Source: Gloeophyllum trabeum ATCC 11539
Lineage: Eukaryota > Basidiomycota > Agaricomycetes > Gloeophyllales > Gloeophyllaceae
Assembly: GCF_000344685.1 (NCBI RefSeq)
Contig: NW_006920421.1
Span: forward strand, 734,613-769,324
Direction of reading: 5' to 3'
DNA: 34,712 nt
In this document: positions 1-10,299 of the stretch, one piece after another
How positions within the stretch are numbered: the first letter of the stretch is position 1
Layout: each line of letters begins with the position of its first letter
The notes under the pieces: model-generated
Seen by the model: the letters and a program-made list of their open reading frames with translations, nothing else
Databases searched by the model: none
What the model was told of the DNA's origin: nothing
Translations under genes and position numbers: made by a program

Positions 1-502
1 CAAGTCACCTGGCCCAGGCTCAGGGGGGCGGGTTTTCTAGGTGGATGCCGTGGGGGAAGCTGGGACGAGGAGGTCGGCAGCTGTTGGTCTTCGGCATTTC
101 CGAGTCTGCTGATATCATGGCGGACTCGCAAGGGGTTGGGAGTCATCTTGATACAAGTCTGTCACCCTAGATATATGTGCAGGTGTTACCTAGCTAGTCG
201 ATGGCTAAGTCAGTGAGGTTGCATATTTAACATGAGATAGAAAGCGTAGCCAACGCACGGCGAGGATACAACATATCGGAGATATCCGGACCGTAGATAG
301 AAATGAACAGATCAACTAGTCTGAGTATCTTAAGGACGGATTGCAATGCTCAACTGGCGCAGTTTCCCGACCGGTATCCAAAGTATCTTATACAGGACAG
401 TCTACCGGATAATGAAACTAGATCTAATATCTTAGGGGTCTTGACCGGTGGATAATCTGCAGGAAACGCAGTGATTGAACGCAAAAAATAGGCCGCACGC
501 AC
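1..502. other. Sequence beyond the laccase break, no gene seen
   Basis: About 500 bases that should hold the laccase terminal exon but do not. I looked on the minus strand for an HCHIDxHLEAG-type sequence and for a usual laccase C-terminus and found neither. No other recognisable ORF or repeat was seen. Confidence 0.5.
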
Positions 503-2884
503 CAGTGGAGGAACCATGGTCCCGCGTTGTCCGTCTCAAAACGGATGGTAACATTGTCAGTATTGACGGGATCATTTCCACCGACGCTAACTACATCGCG
601 ACGGACTTCGCAAGGATATGTCAGGCGAGTGATACACTTTCATAGACGAACGAACGTGCCTGGATTATCATAATTGTACGCGGTGGTACCGGCACTCCGA
701 ACCACGGAGAAGGTATGCTGAAGATCTCCTCAGTGAGACATGGGAAGAAGAACAGCGGATGACATCTTACGCCGTGCAAGTGAATTGGATGCTGTTAGAG
801 ACGTGCCTTCAGCTGTTGCTACGGTGAACCAAAAATGGAGGATACGGACCGGAGCCCCCGCACTCATCCCGGCGCCCATCGGGAACGATATCTCAACGAC
901 CTTGTTCGCTGTATTCACAAATCACATTAGCACCGGGCAACTTGAACGGAGACGACATGCATACCTGGGAGAGATATCACGCTGCCGGGTGGCATTAGGT
1001 CACTCGCCTTCTGCGCCCCGCTGAGGATCTGCAGGAGAACCGGGACGGGCGGGTTAACATAAGCGGTGTTGTTAACAGTAAACTGCGCTCCGTTCTACCA
1101 TAAGAAAGACTGAGTGACGATGGCAGGTAGAAGGCGGGCATGTCCACCCACCGCAAAATCAACTTCGAGATTGAGAGCGAGGTCGACGCAGCCCTTGCAC
1201 TTCCCGCCAGGCTGAAGAGCCAGTCATTAGAGCGAATAGCGAGTAAAGGGGCACTGAACTCACGGCTGCGGGGTTCACGAGGGGCTTGAATTAACAGATG
1301 CAAATGTGAGTACATCCACCACGGTCCCCCTGACATTGCATATCGTACATACGTGGAGGTCCGTCTCCTTCAAAGGAATGATACTCGGTGTTTGGGTAGT
1401 AGTCGGTTCTGAGTTCATCGCACCGAGGTAACGCAGAATTGCAGCATTGACGCCGTTGGAATTATGGTTGAGTGAGTCGCCGCTACTTGGGAGAGCACGC
1501 ATCCCTGACATAATGATTAGTTGGGTTCAGATATCTTCACGTCATTCATACACACAGTAATTCTGGACTTTCTGGTTCGCTTGTAGCTGAAAGATATTAG
1601 TATACATCGGTTAGTGAAGTCCCAGTCGGGGAGAAATCCGCTCACGATAAAAGAGTACCGCTGGCCTGGAAAAAGACGTAGTTCATACGATCTGTAAGAC
1701 TGGCTGGAGGTGGTAAACCTACCAGCAAGAATTTGAATCGAATCCACAGTATGCGGCTGGTGATTTACACCATCGACTTCGATGATTGTCATATTATGCC
1801 CATCGATGCTGAAGGTGAAATTGGGATCACATGACATTGATATCAAGCGCATACGGTAACTATGGAGCATTTAAGCGTCACCTTCACATTACAGTTGATA
1901 AACGTACCGTTTGCCATGCTGTACAGATATCACGGATAGACTGGAGTTGGTGACCCCAGGGTAACGGCCTTTTCCATTAATCACGACCGAGTTGGCCATG
2001 CTGCGAAGATGGAAGTCAGTGCTGGAACTGCCTTGAGTGTAGGGTAACATACGGGAACGGTCCTGCTTTAGGGTCAGTGGAGACTATGTGATACCTAGAA
2101 GAGGGTTCGAAATCAATTTTTGGTACTTGGTATCATGGGTAGGTCCTACCAATCCGCAAGCGTTATAATGGTACTCTCTGCGATCATTCTATCACTCGTT
2201 GCCCAGACAGCCAAAGAGGAGATGCCTTACCATCATCGACATCGTACATCCATTTGAACGGATCAAAGGGATCATAGATGACCAAGGGTCCTCTCAGCCC
2301 GTCGCAGTACTGGTTCCCGAGATGCGAGTGATACCAATATGTCCCGGCTTGGTCGGGGACACTGAAGTCGTACAGGAATGAGCGACCGGGGCTGATAGGA
2401 CACTGTGTCACCATCGCCGTCCCGTCAGCCCAGTTCGATCCGCGCAGGTACAGACCGTGCCAATGCTACATGACAATATAATCGTTTGGGTAGGACACGA
2501 GCAGGCGCAGAAGTTAGCACGTACTACTGTGGTGCTCGTGAGCATACTGTTGTTGGTCAGTTTGTCTTCCACATTGATCTGGAATCGCTCGCCCTATCCA
2601 CAGAATATTAGACGTTGTCTCAGCCTTGAAATCTGCGTACCTTCTGACCGCTAATAAGAGGGCCGGGAAATGTACCACCGGCAACGACAGTCCTGATTGA
2701 AATGAATTCAGCAATGCCTTCGCTCATAAGAGCAAAAGGAGTTGACTCACGACCGGCTATCATATCCATCCGGATTTAATTGAGTGTTCACAATAGGAAG
2801 ATTAACGTAGGTGGCGTGGACATGTCCAGCAGTCGCAACGATTACGAAACTAGTAAACTTGACAATGATTGACATTAGTACCAT
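503..2884 (-). pseudogene. Laccase (multicopper oxidase), 3' end missing
   Basis: Blue copper oxidase that would oxidise phenols and reduce O2 to water outside the cell. Eighteen exons can be read on the minus strand: 2884-2751, 2692-2641, 2593-2528, 2465-2231, 2177-2150, 2094-2053, 2000-1908, 1859-1723, 1665-1646, 1586-1556, 1504-1353, 1284-1264, 1211-1152, 1094-965, 908-850, 791-771, 717-660 and 605-503. All keep phase and give about 480 residues. A hydrophobic signal peptide opens the protein. Copper motifs L1 (HWHGL), L2 ([16 protein letters not shown]) and L3 (HPIHLHGH) are present. Intron 17 has a GC donor (GCACGT). After WFLH the expected last exon with L4 (HCHxxxH, type-1 and trinuclear ligands) and about 40 residues is absent. 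A good intron follows (502-457), but the next codon after splicing would be TGA. No L4 is visible down to base 1. Without L4 the enzyme should be inactive. A truncated gene or a misjoined assembly are both possible. Confidence 0.88.
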
Positions 2885-3762
2885 AGTCTATCAGGGCATG
2901 CAGAGGAAATGTGTCGCAGGCGCAAGTCTATACTACTCGACGCCCCCAGATAATGATGATACTTTTATATTCTGGCATATTAAATGTCGTGCCTAACTCT
3001 ACGAAAGCTATGGCAGTGACTGATTTCTCTCCGTAGTAGAAAGCGCAACATACGAGTCATTCCTTGACTTGGTATGGGCGGTGAACGTGGTAGCGGTCAT
3101 AGAGATACGATGGGACAAATCTGGCCTTTTGTTGTGAGAATGGTGAGCGCAGCAGCTACTGCAGTCTGCCACACAGAATGTAGCGATTGGTCATGCTCAT
3201 CCGGTGGTCCAAAGAGTGATCCAGGCAGCTGTTCCACTTCATGTAGCTCAGTAGACATGAGTTTAAGTATCGTCTCAGATACTATACGGCAGTTCGAGAC
3301 GGATACCCATAAGATCTTGCAGAATCCAGCGGCGGATATGACAGATATGGCAGTGCGGCCAACATGATCGCACACGGGCGGCATTTACATACCGATTCTT
3401 CCAGAGAGCGCAGCAGGAGAGAAAGGTCAGGTCATCAGAGTCACAGCGGTCTCTGGTAACTGAGTACCGAGCGGCACCGGGCTGTACTATCAGTGATAAA
3501 AGACATGAGGAAACAAGGAGTCGCCGCATCTCACGCTGGACTTGAAGAACGACTGCCTATCACAGTCAAGCTTGGGATCACGCCCGATGCTCTGTTTACA
3601 GCTCGCTGTTGTCGGTACATGCCATAGATGCAGAGCTTTGCGTAGTCTCAGTGAAGCCTCAGTCTCAGGGTAATGAGTGACGCGAATACATGTACAATGC
3701 CATTGGCCAGTGGCTGTGTCGCGGTGGTTGCGCTGGCAGCCCAAGAACACTCTCAGTCTCAC
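2885..3762. other. Laccase 5' flank, nothing convincing
   Basis: Intergenic stretch upstream of the laccase start. Short ORFs of up to about 97 codons exist on both strands, but none shows a motif, a believable splice pattern or a family resemblance. It probably contains the laccase promoter. Confidence 0.4.
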
Positions 3763-3764
3763 TA

Positions 3765-3861
3765 GGTGTGCTCAATTCTGCAATTCGACCATTCGCTCGA
3801 GCAATCGTTCGCGCTTTCGTTCGCGCCAGGAATAGCTCAAGAAGTGATGCGGGAGAAGGCC
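3765..3861 (+). repeat. Left terminal inverted repeat
   Basis: Left 97-bp arm of the 3765-4208 element. It matches the reverse complement of 4112-4208 at about 94%. Confidence 0.75.
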
Positions 3862-4111
3862 CAAGGGAGCCGAGCGTCTGCTCCCTCGAGCGGCTCGAAC
3901 TTCAAAGTTTTGCAACGCCTCCTATTCACTGGCAATAAGCTCGTTACATGGGGTAACGTAGTAACAAAACATATGTTTAGTTCCTGTCATCGTTATTTAA
4001 TCCCCGTCCTACGGCGCAGGTCCAGTAGTACATTCCTAACCATATATTTGGGTCACACAGAGAGCTCGAGCGAGCCAAACCAGCGAGGAGGAGAAAGTCA
4101 CATGATTATTC

Positions 4112-4208
4112 GGCCATCTCCCGCATCACTTCTTGAGCTATTCCTGGCGCGAACGAAAGTGCGAACGATTACTCGAGCGAACGGCCGAATTGTAGAATTG
4201 AGCACACC
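4112..4208 (-). repeat. Right terminal inverted repeat
   Basis: Right 97-bp arm, the reverse complement of 3765-3861 apart from about six substitutions. Confidence 0.75.
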
Positions 4209-4471
4209 TACTCTTTCCTCAGCAACTCCGAATCTGTGGAATTGATAGTCCAAGTGACCTGAGCACGATATTAGCAATTTATCTGCTAGATCATGGTGTG
4301 TTTAGTTTTGTTGTTTTTGGTTCACTTCATGCATCCTTTTCCCGGCGCCGCCGATTTACGGGAAATACGGCTGCATCCGGCCACACGGGCCAAGTCCGAT
4401 TGCTGGCATTAGAAGGCCTGAAGTGTGCACATAACTCAGACCATATCAATGCTGACCTCCGCAAGCTCTCA

Positions 4472-5074
4472 ATGCCAGACGCGGTCGGTCCCATTACCAC
4501 ATTTGTCCAGAAGATCATGTCGCCACACCCGCTGACGAAAGTTGCTGTCACAAAGACGTGTAGAAAGCGGGTTGTTGCACGACTATACGAGGGCTATACC
4601 GCGTGGCGGGTTGCACCGGAGGTTGTCAGTGGCGTATCGCCGTCAAGTCAAACTGTTTCCACTATCGTTCATGCCGGGGGACGTCCCTGGGAGACTCCAT
4701 CGCCCCATGAGAACGAGCCCAGCCAAATACGGGATGCTCTGCTTAGTTCTCCAGTATCAGAGCACTTGGCATGCCTTCAAATTGAGACGCCCATAGCGAC
4801 AACAGACTGGAAGCGAAGAATCCAAGCCGAACCTCCTCGTATAAACATTGCGGATGCGACGAGCACCGAGTACCTCTGCGCAAGTATGGGAAAAGTATGG
4901 GAAGCATCGCAGGCGGGTCAAGAAGAATTAGATTGGATCTGTTCCGGGCTGCTGCGGCGCCATTGGACAAGTGCACAAATGCACAGCGTCTCTCAGAAAG
5001 ATGATCAAGCCTTACCGAGGATGCTCCCCGCTATAAAGGGCTTTTGGACGAGCACTTCATGTTGCAGCCCATAG
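4472..5074 (+). CDS. Unrecognised ORF, 200 residues
   Basis: I do not recognise this protein. The frame is open from about 4298 to the stop at 5074. The first ATG in frame is at 4472, giving 200 residues. At roughly 50% GC an uninterrupted run of about 259 codons is unlikely by chance, so it is probably coding or recently was. It has no obvious signal peptide, membrane segment or zinc-binding pattern. The composition is mixed and basic, with a Trp-rich C-terminal third (DWICSGLLRRHWTS). It lies just right of the TIR element and could be one exon of a larger gene, but no clear upstream exon was found. Confidence 0.4.
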   Translation: MPDAVGPITTFVQKIMSPHPLTKVAVTKTCRKRVVARLYEGYTAWRVAPEVVSGVSPSSQTVSTIVHAGGRPWETPSPHENEPSQIRDALLSSPVSEHLACLQIETPIATTDWKRRIQAEPPRINIADATSTEYLCASMGKVWEASQAGQEELDWICSGLLRRHWTSAQMHSVSQKDDQALPRMLPAIKGFWTSTSCCSP

Positions 5075-5921
5075 AGATGTGGCTGGTACATACGATTCCC
5101 TACGCAGTCCCATGAATGACTGTGTAGACCTGAGCCTACTTGTGTCAGATAGTTCTGAGTCGTCCGTTGTCAGACCACATTCCTCCTTCTAAGAATTCTG
5201 TCAGTGATCCTATACAACTTCTTAACGATGACTCAGAGCCAAAACGGTACGCACCCAGTCGATCCTTTGGTGGCTGCGGGTCCGGAGTAAACGCCTGGTG
5301 GGGCGTCCGACCGTGGGAGGGTGAGCGGAGGGCCGAGTAACAAAAACGTTGAGAGTCAAGAGAGTGTCACCAGGAATTATAGATCCTTAGCATGATGGCT
5401 TAAAATCCTATAAAACTGTACTGCATTGCGAACAGGTATGTGAGGGTATCATTCGCGTCGTCCACCGCCTTCCGGACTAACGCAATTTGAAAATTCATTA
5501 AAAAAATTATGATTCCCATGTTCTCCGGAGAGAGAAGGCCTATCCAGTGAAAAGCAGAAGGCAACAGCGATGTGGCGGAGAATGTGGCATTTGGCCGGAA
5601 GAAGCCGGAAGACTGCCAAGGGGTGAGTTTGCGTTTCTGCGGCCCGATCTTCCCGCCACGAAGTGACCTCATCGCCGGCTACGCTGCTCTCCACAACGCT
5701 CACGGTCGACGATGTAACGTCGACGCTGGGACATACGCTATCATATTCGTCTCTACATCACCATTGTTACTATGCAGACGCGACTTGGGCACCTCATTCG
5801 GCGAAGCAATGCTTCCGCTCTGCATACACGAGATGCTCGAAGATTATGTCGAAGGAGCTACGCGACGAGAGGTGTAGATCGAAATACGACCTCGCCGCAG
5901 GTGAATGCGTCTAATGTCGAG
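5075..5921. other. Flank with possible upstream exons of the 5922-6271 gene
   Basis: No protein family is recognisable here. A possible upstream exon starts at an ATG at 5570 and ends at the GTGAGT donor near 5621. A further exon could run to the GTGTAG donor near 5872, whose intron ends with a good branch site (CTAAT) before 5922. The frame is consistent with the exons downstream, but the start of the gene stays unresolved. Confidence 0.25.
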
Positions 5922-6271
5922 GAAGTGGGCTACCGGCTTATTCCAAATCATAAGGAGGGGAAAGCTGACACTAGTCTGGACCCCGCTTCTTCGTCCCCGC
6001 ATGGGAAGGACACTGTGCAAAGCACTTCCGTGAGCAGAGCAGGCTGTCTAAACTGTTTCCACTGACACCTATGAGTTAGACACTACCCGCGGACCAGGAA
6101 GAAGACTCTCCACGATCAAAGGTCAAATCCCTCGCCGAACGTGACGAAGCGCTGAAGAGTGCGCTCGAAGACATGTCTGGCGAAGGCGGGGCGGCTGGGC
6201 TTGAGCTCGAGGACGGGCAGCCTGTGGCTATGAAAAGGGGCGTTCGGAGTAATATGTTCCGATACATCTAA
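5922..6271 (+). CDS. C-terminal exons of an unrecognised intron-containing gene
   Basis: Two exons in the same phase are supported: 5922-6029 and 6080-6271, joined over a 50-bp intron with GTGAGC donor and TTAG acceptor, ending in TAA. They encode a charged, low-complexity tail of about 99 residues. It contains a possible helical segment (KVKSLAERDEALKSALEDM) and ends VRSNMFRYI. The acceptor before 5922 is preceded by CTAAT, so at least one more exon lies upstream. I cannot name the family or the start. Confidence 0.4.
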
Positions 6272-7539
6272 TGGGGCGGCCCCGGTGCCTCGGAGGTGCA
6301 GATACACGAATGAAATTTGGGATCAGCGATGCTTAATGTGTATCCATATGAACGTTGATAGATTGGCAGAATGAACTGTATTCTTTAATTACATCTTCCC
6401 GTTTGACTTTTGAGGCTAAGATACATCGTTATGGGCCACGCACCAGCGATGTGTCTTTCCACTGCATTACCTGAATTCATCCGTTCGCTCTTTGCATGAC
6501 GGAGGAGATAGATGAGATGGAGAGTTGGAGTAGTCTCGGAATCCGAGGAGGCAGCAGCTTCTGTGCCAAGTCGTACGGCCATTGGGATGAACTAAGGATA
6601 TCTCACCTGACTAGGCCTTTGACTGAGATCCTCGCACCGGTAGTTCGGATCGATTGCCTTTAAAGAGAGCAAAGGCTATTCGAGGTAAGTAGCTAAATCA
6701 GGAGAGCAGATCGCTGAGATGAAAGGATCCCTAAAACTGAGCACATGCGCTAAGTCATACAGATGGACGTAGTCCTGAGACGAATGCTGAATTCAGGGGG
6801 CAAGGAGGGCCCAGCTAGAGCGATGACTCGGCTGACATCGGAGGAAGACTGTCCGCTCATCCCCACGTAAACTGGACCAGAGTGAGCCCTGAGCTTAGGA
6901 AGATCCCCGCAAAAGCTTGTTTTAGGACGATCAACCTTCGAGCTGGTTGATTGTACCAATTGCAGAGTCGCTCTTGACGAGCAGATGCGCCCTCCGGGCG
7001 CTGGCGGCGATATCTCGGGTGCCAGGTTATATAATCACCGATAATTGCGACTAAAATTCTACGAAAGGCCGATAGGGTGCACTGTTGCAGTTCCAATGGA
7101 TGACCTTGATAAGATGCACGTCCATGCGAAGTCTCGAAGGATCCCGAAGGTGGCCGGGGTGAGGCCGAGATGAACTAGCCTCGTCAGCCCACACAAGCCT
7201 CATCGTTGCAAGAAACCAGAACATAGAGTAGTATTTGCGTGAGTCGCCCACCCAGGAACATGCAACGATTCGAATAGTACAGAGTTAGAGGAAAGAAATC
7301 CTGAATTATTTACTTCAATTTCTCCGGACCCGGGCCGGCGGCGAGGGCTGAAGGAAGATCAAGCAAGATCGGTCGGCCAAATCCGGACGACTCAAGTATG
7401 ACGTCCTGCGAGACGAAATCTGCAAAAGACCCTCCAAAACCAAGTCCCTCCGCATCGTCTTATATCTCTCCCTTAACTATTCCTAAATTATTGTTATCTC
7501 CCCCTACCACCGCCTCCATCGTCTCCAACAGCGACCACG
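6272..7539. other. Intergenic, includes the TPS1 promoter
   Basis: About 1.27 kb with no supported gene. Minus-strand ORFs of 60-80 codons lack ATG support or motifs. The last 150 bases before 7540 are pyrimidine-rich (CTCC, CCTCCAAAACC, TCTCCCCCT), which is usual for a fungal 5' leader. A CCCCT stress-element core sits at 7501-7505, probably in the leader. Confidence 0.4.
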
Positions 7540-9479
7540 ATGCCCGGTCCCAACGGCGACGCACCACAGTCCCCTGTCAATGGCTTCGACGGGGGCGACA
7601 AGACCCGCCTCATCGTCGTCGCCAATCGTCTGCCCATCACCATCTCGAAAGATGACAAGGGCGAGTACAGCTTCAAGATGTCCTCCGGCGGTCTCGTCTC
7701 TGCCCTCGCCGGCTTCAAAAAGTCCATGACATTCACCTGGATCGGCTGGCCAGGATTCTACATCCCCCCTAAAGACCGCCCCATCGTCGACAAGCGGCTG
7801 CACGAGGAGTTCTCATGCCAGGCCGTCTACCTTGAAGACGAGCTCGCCGACCGACACTACAACGGCTTCGCCAACTCCATCCTCTGGCCGCTACTGCACT
7901 ACCACCCCGGTGAGATGAACTTTGACGAGGAGAACTGGCTCGCATACCGCCAAGCGAACATGCGCTTCGCAGAGGCGGTGCGGCAGGTCCTGACCCCCGG
8001 ATCGATGGTCTGGGTACAGGATTACCACCTTATGCTGCTGCCAATGATGCTCCGAACACTCGTCGACGGCAAGGAGAAGGCGGGCGAGACGACCAGGACA
8101 GAGCTGCCGAAGATCATTGAGGGGATCGAGGCTGAGGACGGAGGGCTCCCGGAGTCGCAGTCTTTCGAAGGAATCAAGATCGGTTTCTTCTTGCATACGC
8201 CGTTCCCCAGTAGTGAGATTTACAGGTGGGTAATGTCACATGACATCCATCCAGCAGATATTTATGGTTCTGCAGAATATTGCCTGTGCGGAGAGAGATT
8301 CTACTGGGTCTGCTCTACTGTGATCTCATTGGGTTCCACACATACGACTATGCGCGGCATTTCCTCTCATCATGCACGCGTATCCTCGGTTTACCGACCA
8401 TGCCCAACGGCGTCGAGTTCGAGGGTCGACTCGCTCACGTCGGCATGTTCCCGATCGGTATCGAGCCAGATTCCTTCATCCAGGTTTGTGCAATCCCTTC
8501 TATCCTTCTCGTTCATTATCTCACTCTATTCTGCAGAACTTGAAGAAAGACTCCGTCAAGCAACGGATTGCTCAACTCGAGCAACGATTTGGGGATGTGA
8601 AGGTTATCGTCGGTGTCGACCGTCTAGATTACATCAAGGGTGTACCTCAAAAACTGCACGCGATGGAGCTTTTCTTGACGCAACATCCAGAGTGGGTCGG
8701 CAAGGTTTGTCGCCGAATCGAATCGCGCAATGTCAGCGGCTGATCCGAGGTTCCATTAGGTCGTCCTAGCGCAACTGGCAGTGCCTTCGCGACAAGATGT
8801 CGAGGAGTACCAGAACCTGCGGGCGACCGTGAACGAGCTCGTGGGGAGGATAAACGGCCGGTTCGGCACCGTGGAGTTCATGCCGATACATTTTATGCAC
8901 AAGAGCTTGCCGTTTGACGAGCTCTGCGCGCTGTACGCCGTGAGTGATGTCTGCCTCGTCACTAGTACCCGCGACGGTATGAACTTGGTACGTACGACCG
9001 TCATCGGTCTTGGAAATATAGTCTGACGTGCGATAGGTGTCCTACGAGTACATCGCGTGCCAGCAGGAGCGGCAGGGCGTGATGATCTTGTCTGAATTCG
9101 CGGGTGCGGCGCAGAGCTTGAACGGGAGTATCGTGGTCAACCCGTGGGACAGCCAGCAAGTCGCGGATGCGATCCACGAGGCGGTCACCATGGACGCGGA
9201 GACGAGGGCGGAGAACCACAGGAAGTTGTTCAAGGTTGGTCCTGCTAGTATTGTGCTTCGATGACATGGCAATCTCATTGGGACATTTAGTATGTGAAGA
9301 AGTACTCTGCATCGTATTGGGGGACGTCGTTCATCAAGGAGATGAGCAAGATCCGGTCGCCGGAGGAGGCTGCGCCGGAGAAGGTGCATGAGGAGCTGCA
9401 GCCTAATGATGACCCGAAGAGCGGGCTGCTTCACGGGACGAAACCGAGCGGGCCTGAGCAGGCTGCTAATGCTGCGTGA
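7540..9479 (+). CDS. TPS1: Alpha,alpha-trehalose-phosphate synthase (UDP-forming)
   Basis: Cytosolic GT20 glycosyltransferase that joins UDP-glucose and glucose-6-phosphate to trehalose-6-phosphate, the first step of trehalose synthesis. Six exons keep frame: 7540-8225, 8276-8483, 8537-8704, 8760-8987, 9037-9234 and 9291-9479. They give 558 residues, usual for fungal Tps1 without a phosphatase domain. Family landmarks in order are the N-terminal LIVVANRLPI, the SGGLVSAL glycine loop near residue 50, VWVQDYHLMLLP, GFFLHTPFPSSEIYR, LIGFHTYDYARHF, VGVDRLDYIKGVPQK with the substrate-contacting Arg and Lys, STRDGMNLVSYE and LSEFAGAAQSL. All are intact. The start follows a C-rich leader and precedes a short disordered N-terminus. 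The C-terminal 50 residues after KEMSKI are poorly conserved and charged. It looks functional. Confidence 0.97.
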
Positions 9480-10299
9480 TCCAGCTGCTGCCCAGATTTT
9501 GTATCTTGTGATTGGTGTTGCTCGAGGGTAATCGCATCGGATGATTCATGCTTGCGGTTCAGGCTGGATCTTCTGCTGCAGGTCCAGTCGATCTTGATTT
9601 GCACCCATGCTATGTTGGGTTACACACGTGCAGAGCCAGGGGAAGGACGAAGTTTGTTGTATTGTAGAAGTAGCTCTTTCATTGCATGTTCTAGATGTCA
9701 TTCTGTATAGTACGATACATTCACGATGAAATCGCAAAGGAAATATTGGCAGAAGCTGAGTGGTTCGTCAAGCGGTTGCCGTTAGGGACATGAGTCATAT
9801 ATAACTTCAAGATCGGAGGACGCAGGGGGGATGTTTAGGACATCGTATCATCGCAGCACATGTACAGGCTGAGGACGCGTCGCGTTAATTAGACGCGTGA
9901 CGTCACGCGTCTCCGTGGACGAAAATACAGAACGCGGCTTCCCACTGACGTGCAGGAAATCCGATTGACCATGACAGCGAGCTGCACGTATGTAGAGGAA
10001 GCTCGGATTAACGATTCCCCATCAAGACAAGAGGCGCGAATGTGGTGAGCACCAGGGACAGGAATGTCAAGATTCCCAACCAGCTTCACAGGAGGCAACG
10101 AGGGGACGAGCGGCTGGGATCATGATCAATGTTTTCGTGGAGAGGGCCGTATTTGATAGGTACCAGCGAACAAGGGGGCCGGTTAAAGACTAGTGAGTGA
10201 AGGCTTCATCGAGTGAATACAAGTGATATTTATTCGCATAGCACCGGAGAAACTGATATCGTAGCTTTGACTACAAACAATTGGATTGTGAGGCCAATT
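9480..10299. other. Convergent intergenic region TPS1 / F-box
   Basis: The 3' flanks of TPS1 and of the F-box gene meet here. No gene was found. The only striking feature is the 22-bp palindrome at 9891-9912, listed separately. This lies between gene ends rather than in front of a recognised gene, so an unannotated transcript or a distal element is possible. Confidence 0.4.
9891..9912. promoter_or_regulatory. Perfect 22-bp palindrome: ACGCGT + TGACGTCA core
   Basis: AGACGCGTGACGTCACGCGT plus CT is its own reverse complement. It contains ACGCGT (MluI box, the MBF site in yeasts) on both sides of TGACGTCA (CRE/ATF site). A further GACGCGTCGCG lies just upstream at about 9874. Regulatory use is inferred from these known consensus sites. 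Confidence 0.5.

Larger units (their letters stand above)
3763..4210. mobile_element. TIR element (MITE-like) with TA target duplication
   Basis: Bases 3765-3861 and 4112-4208 form an inverted repeat of 97 bp with about six mismatches, starting GGTGTGCTCAATTCT at each outer end. The outer ends are flanked by TA on both sides (3763-3764 and 4209-4210), as expected for a TA target-site duplication. The whole element is 444 bp and its roughly 250-bp centre has no transposase-like ORF. Long arms, small size and a TA duplication point to a non-autonomous Tc1/mariner-type MITE or a foldback element. The family cannot be fixed without other copies. Confidence 0.75.

Noticed and set aside
2100..2115. 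GGTTCGAAATC resembling a tRNA B box
   Set aside because: It lies inside a laccase intron, and no A box or cloverleaf can be formed around it.
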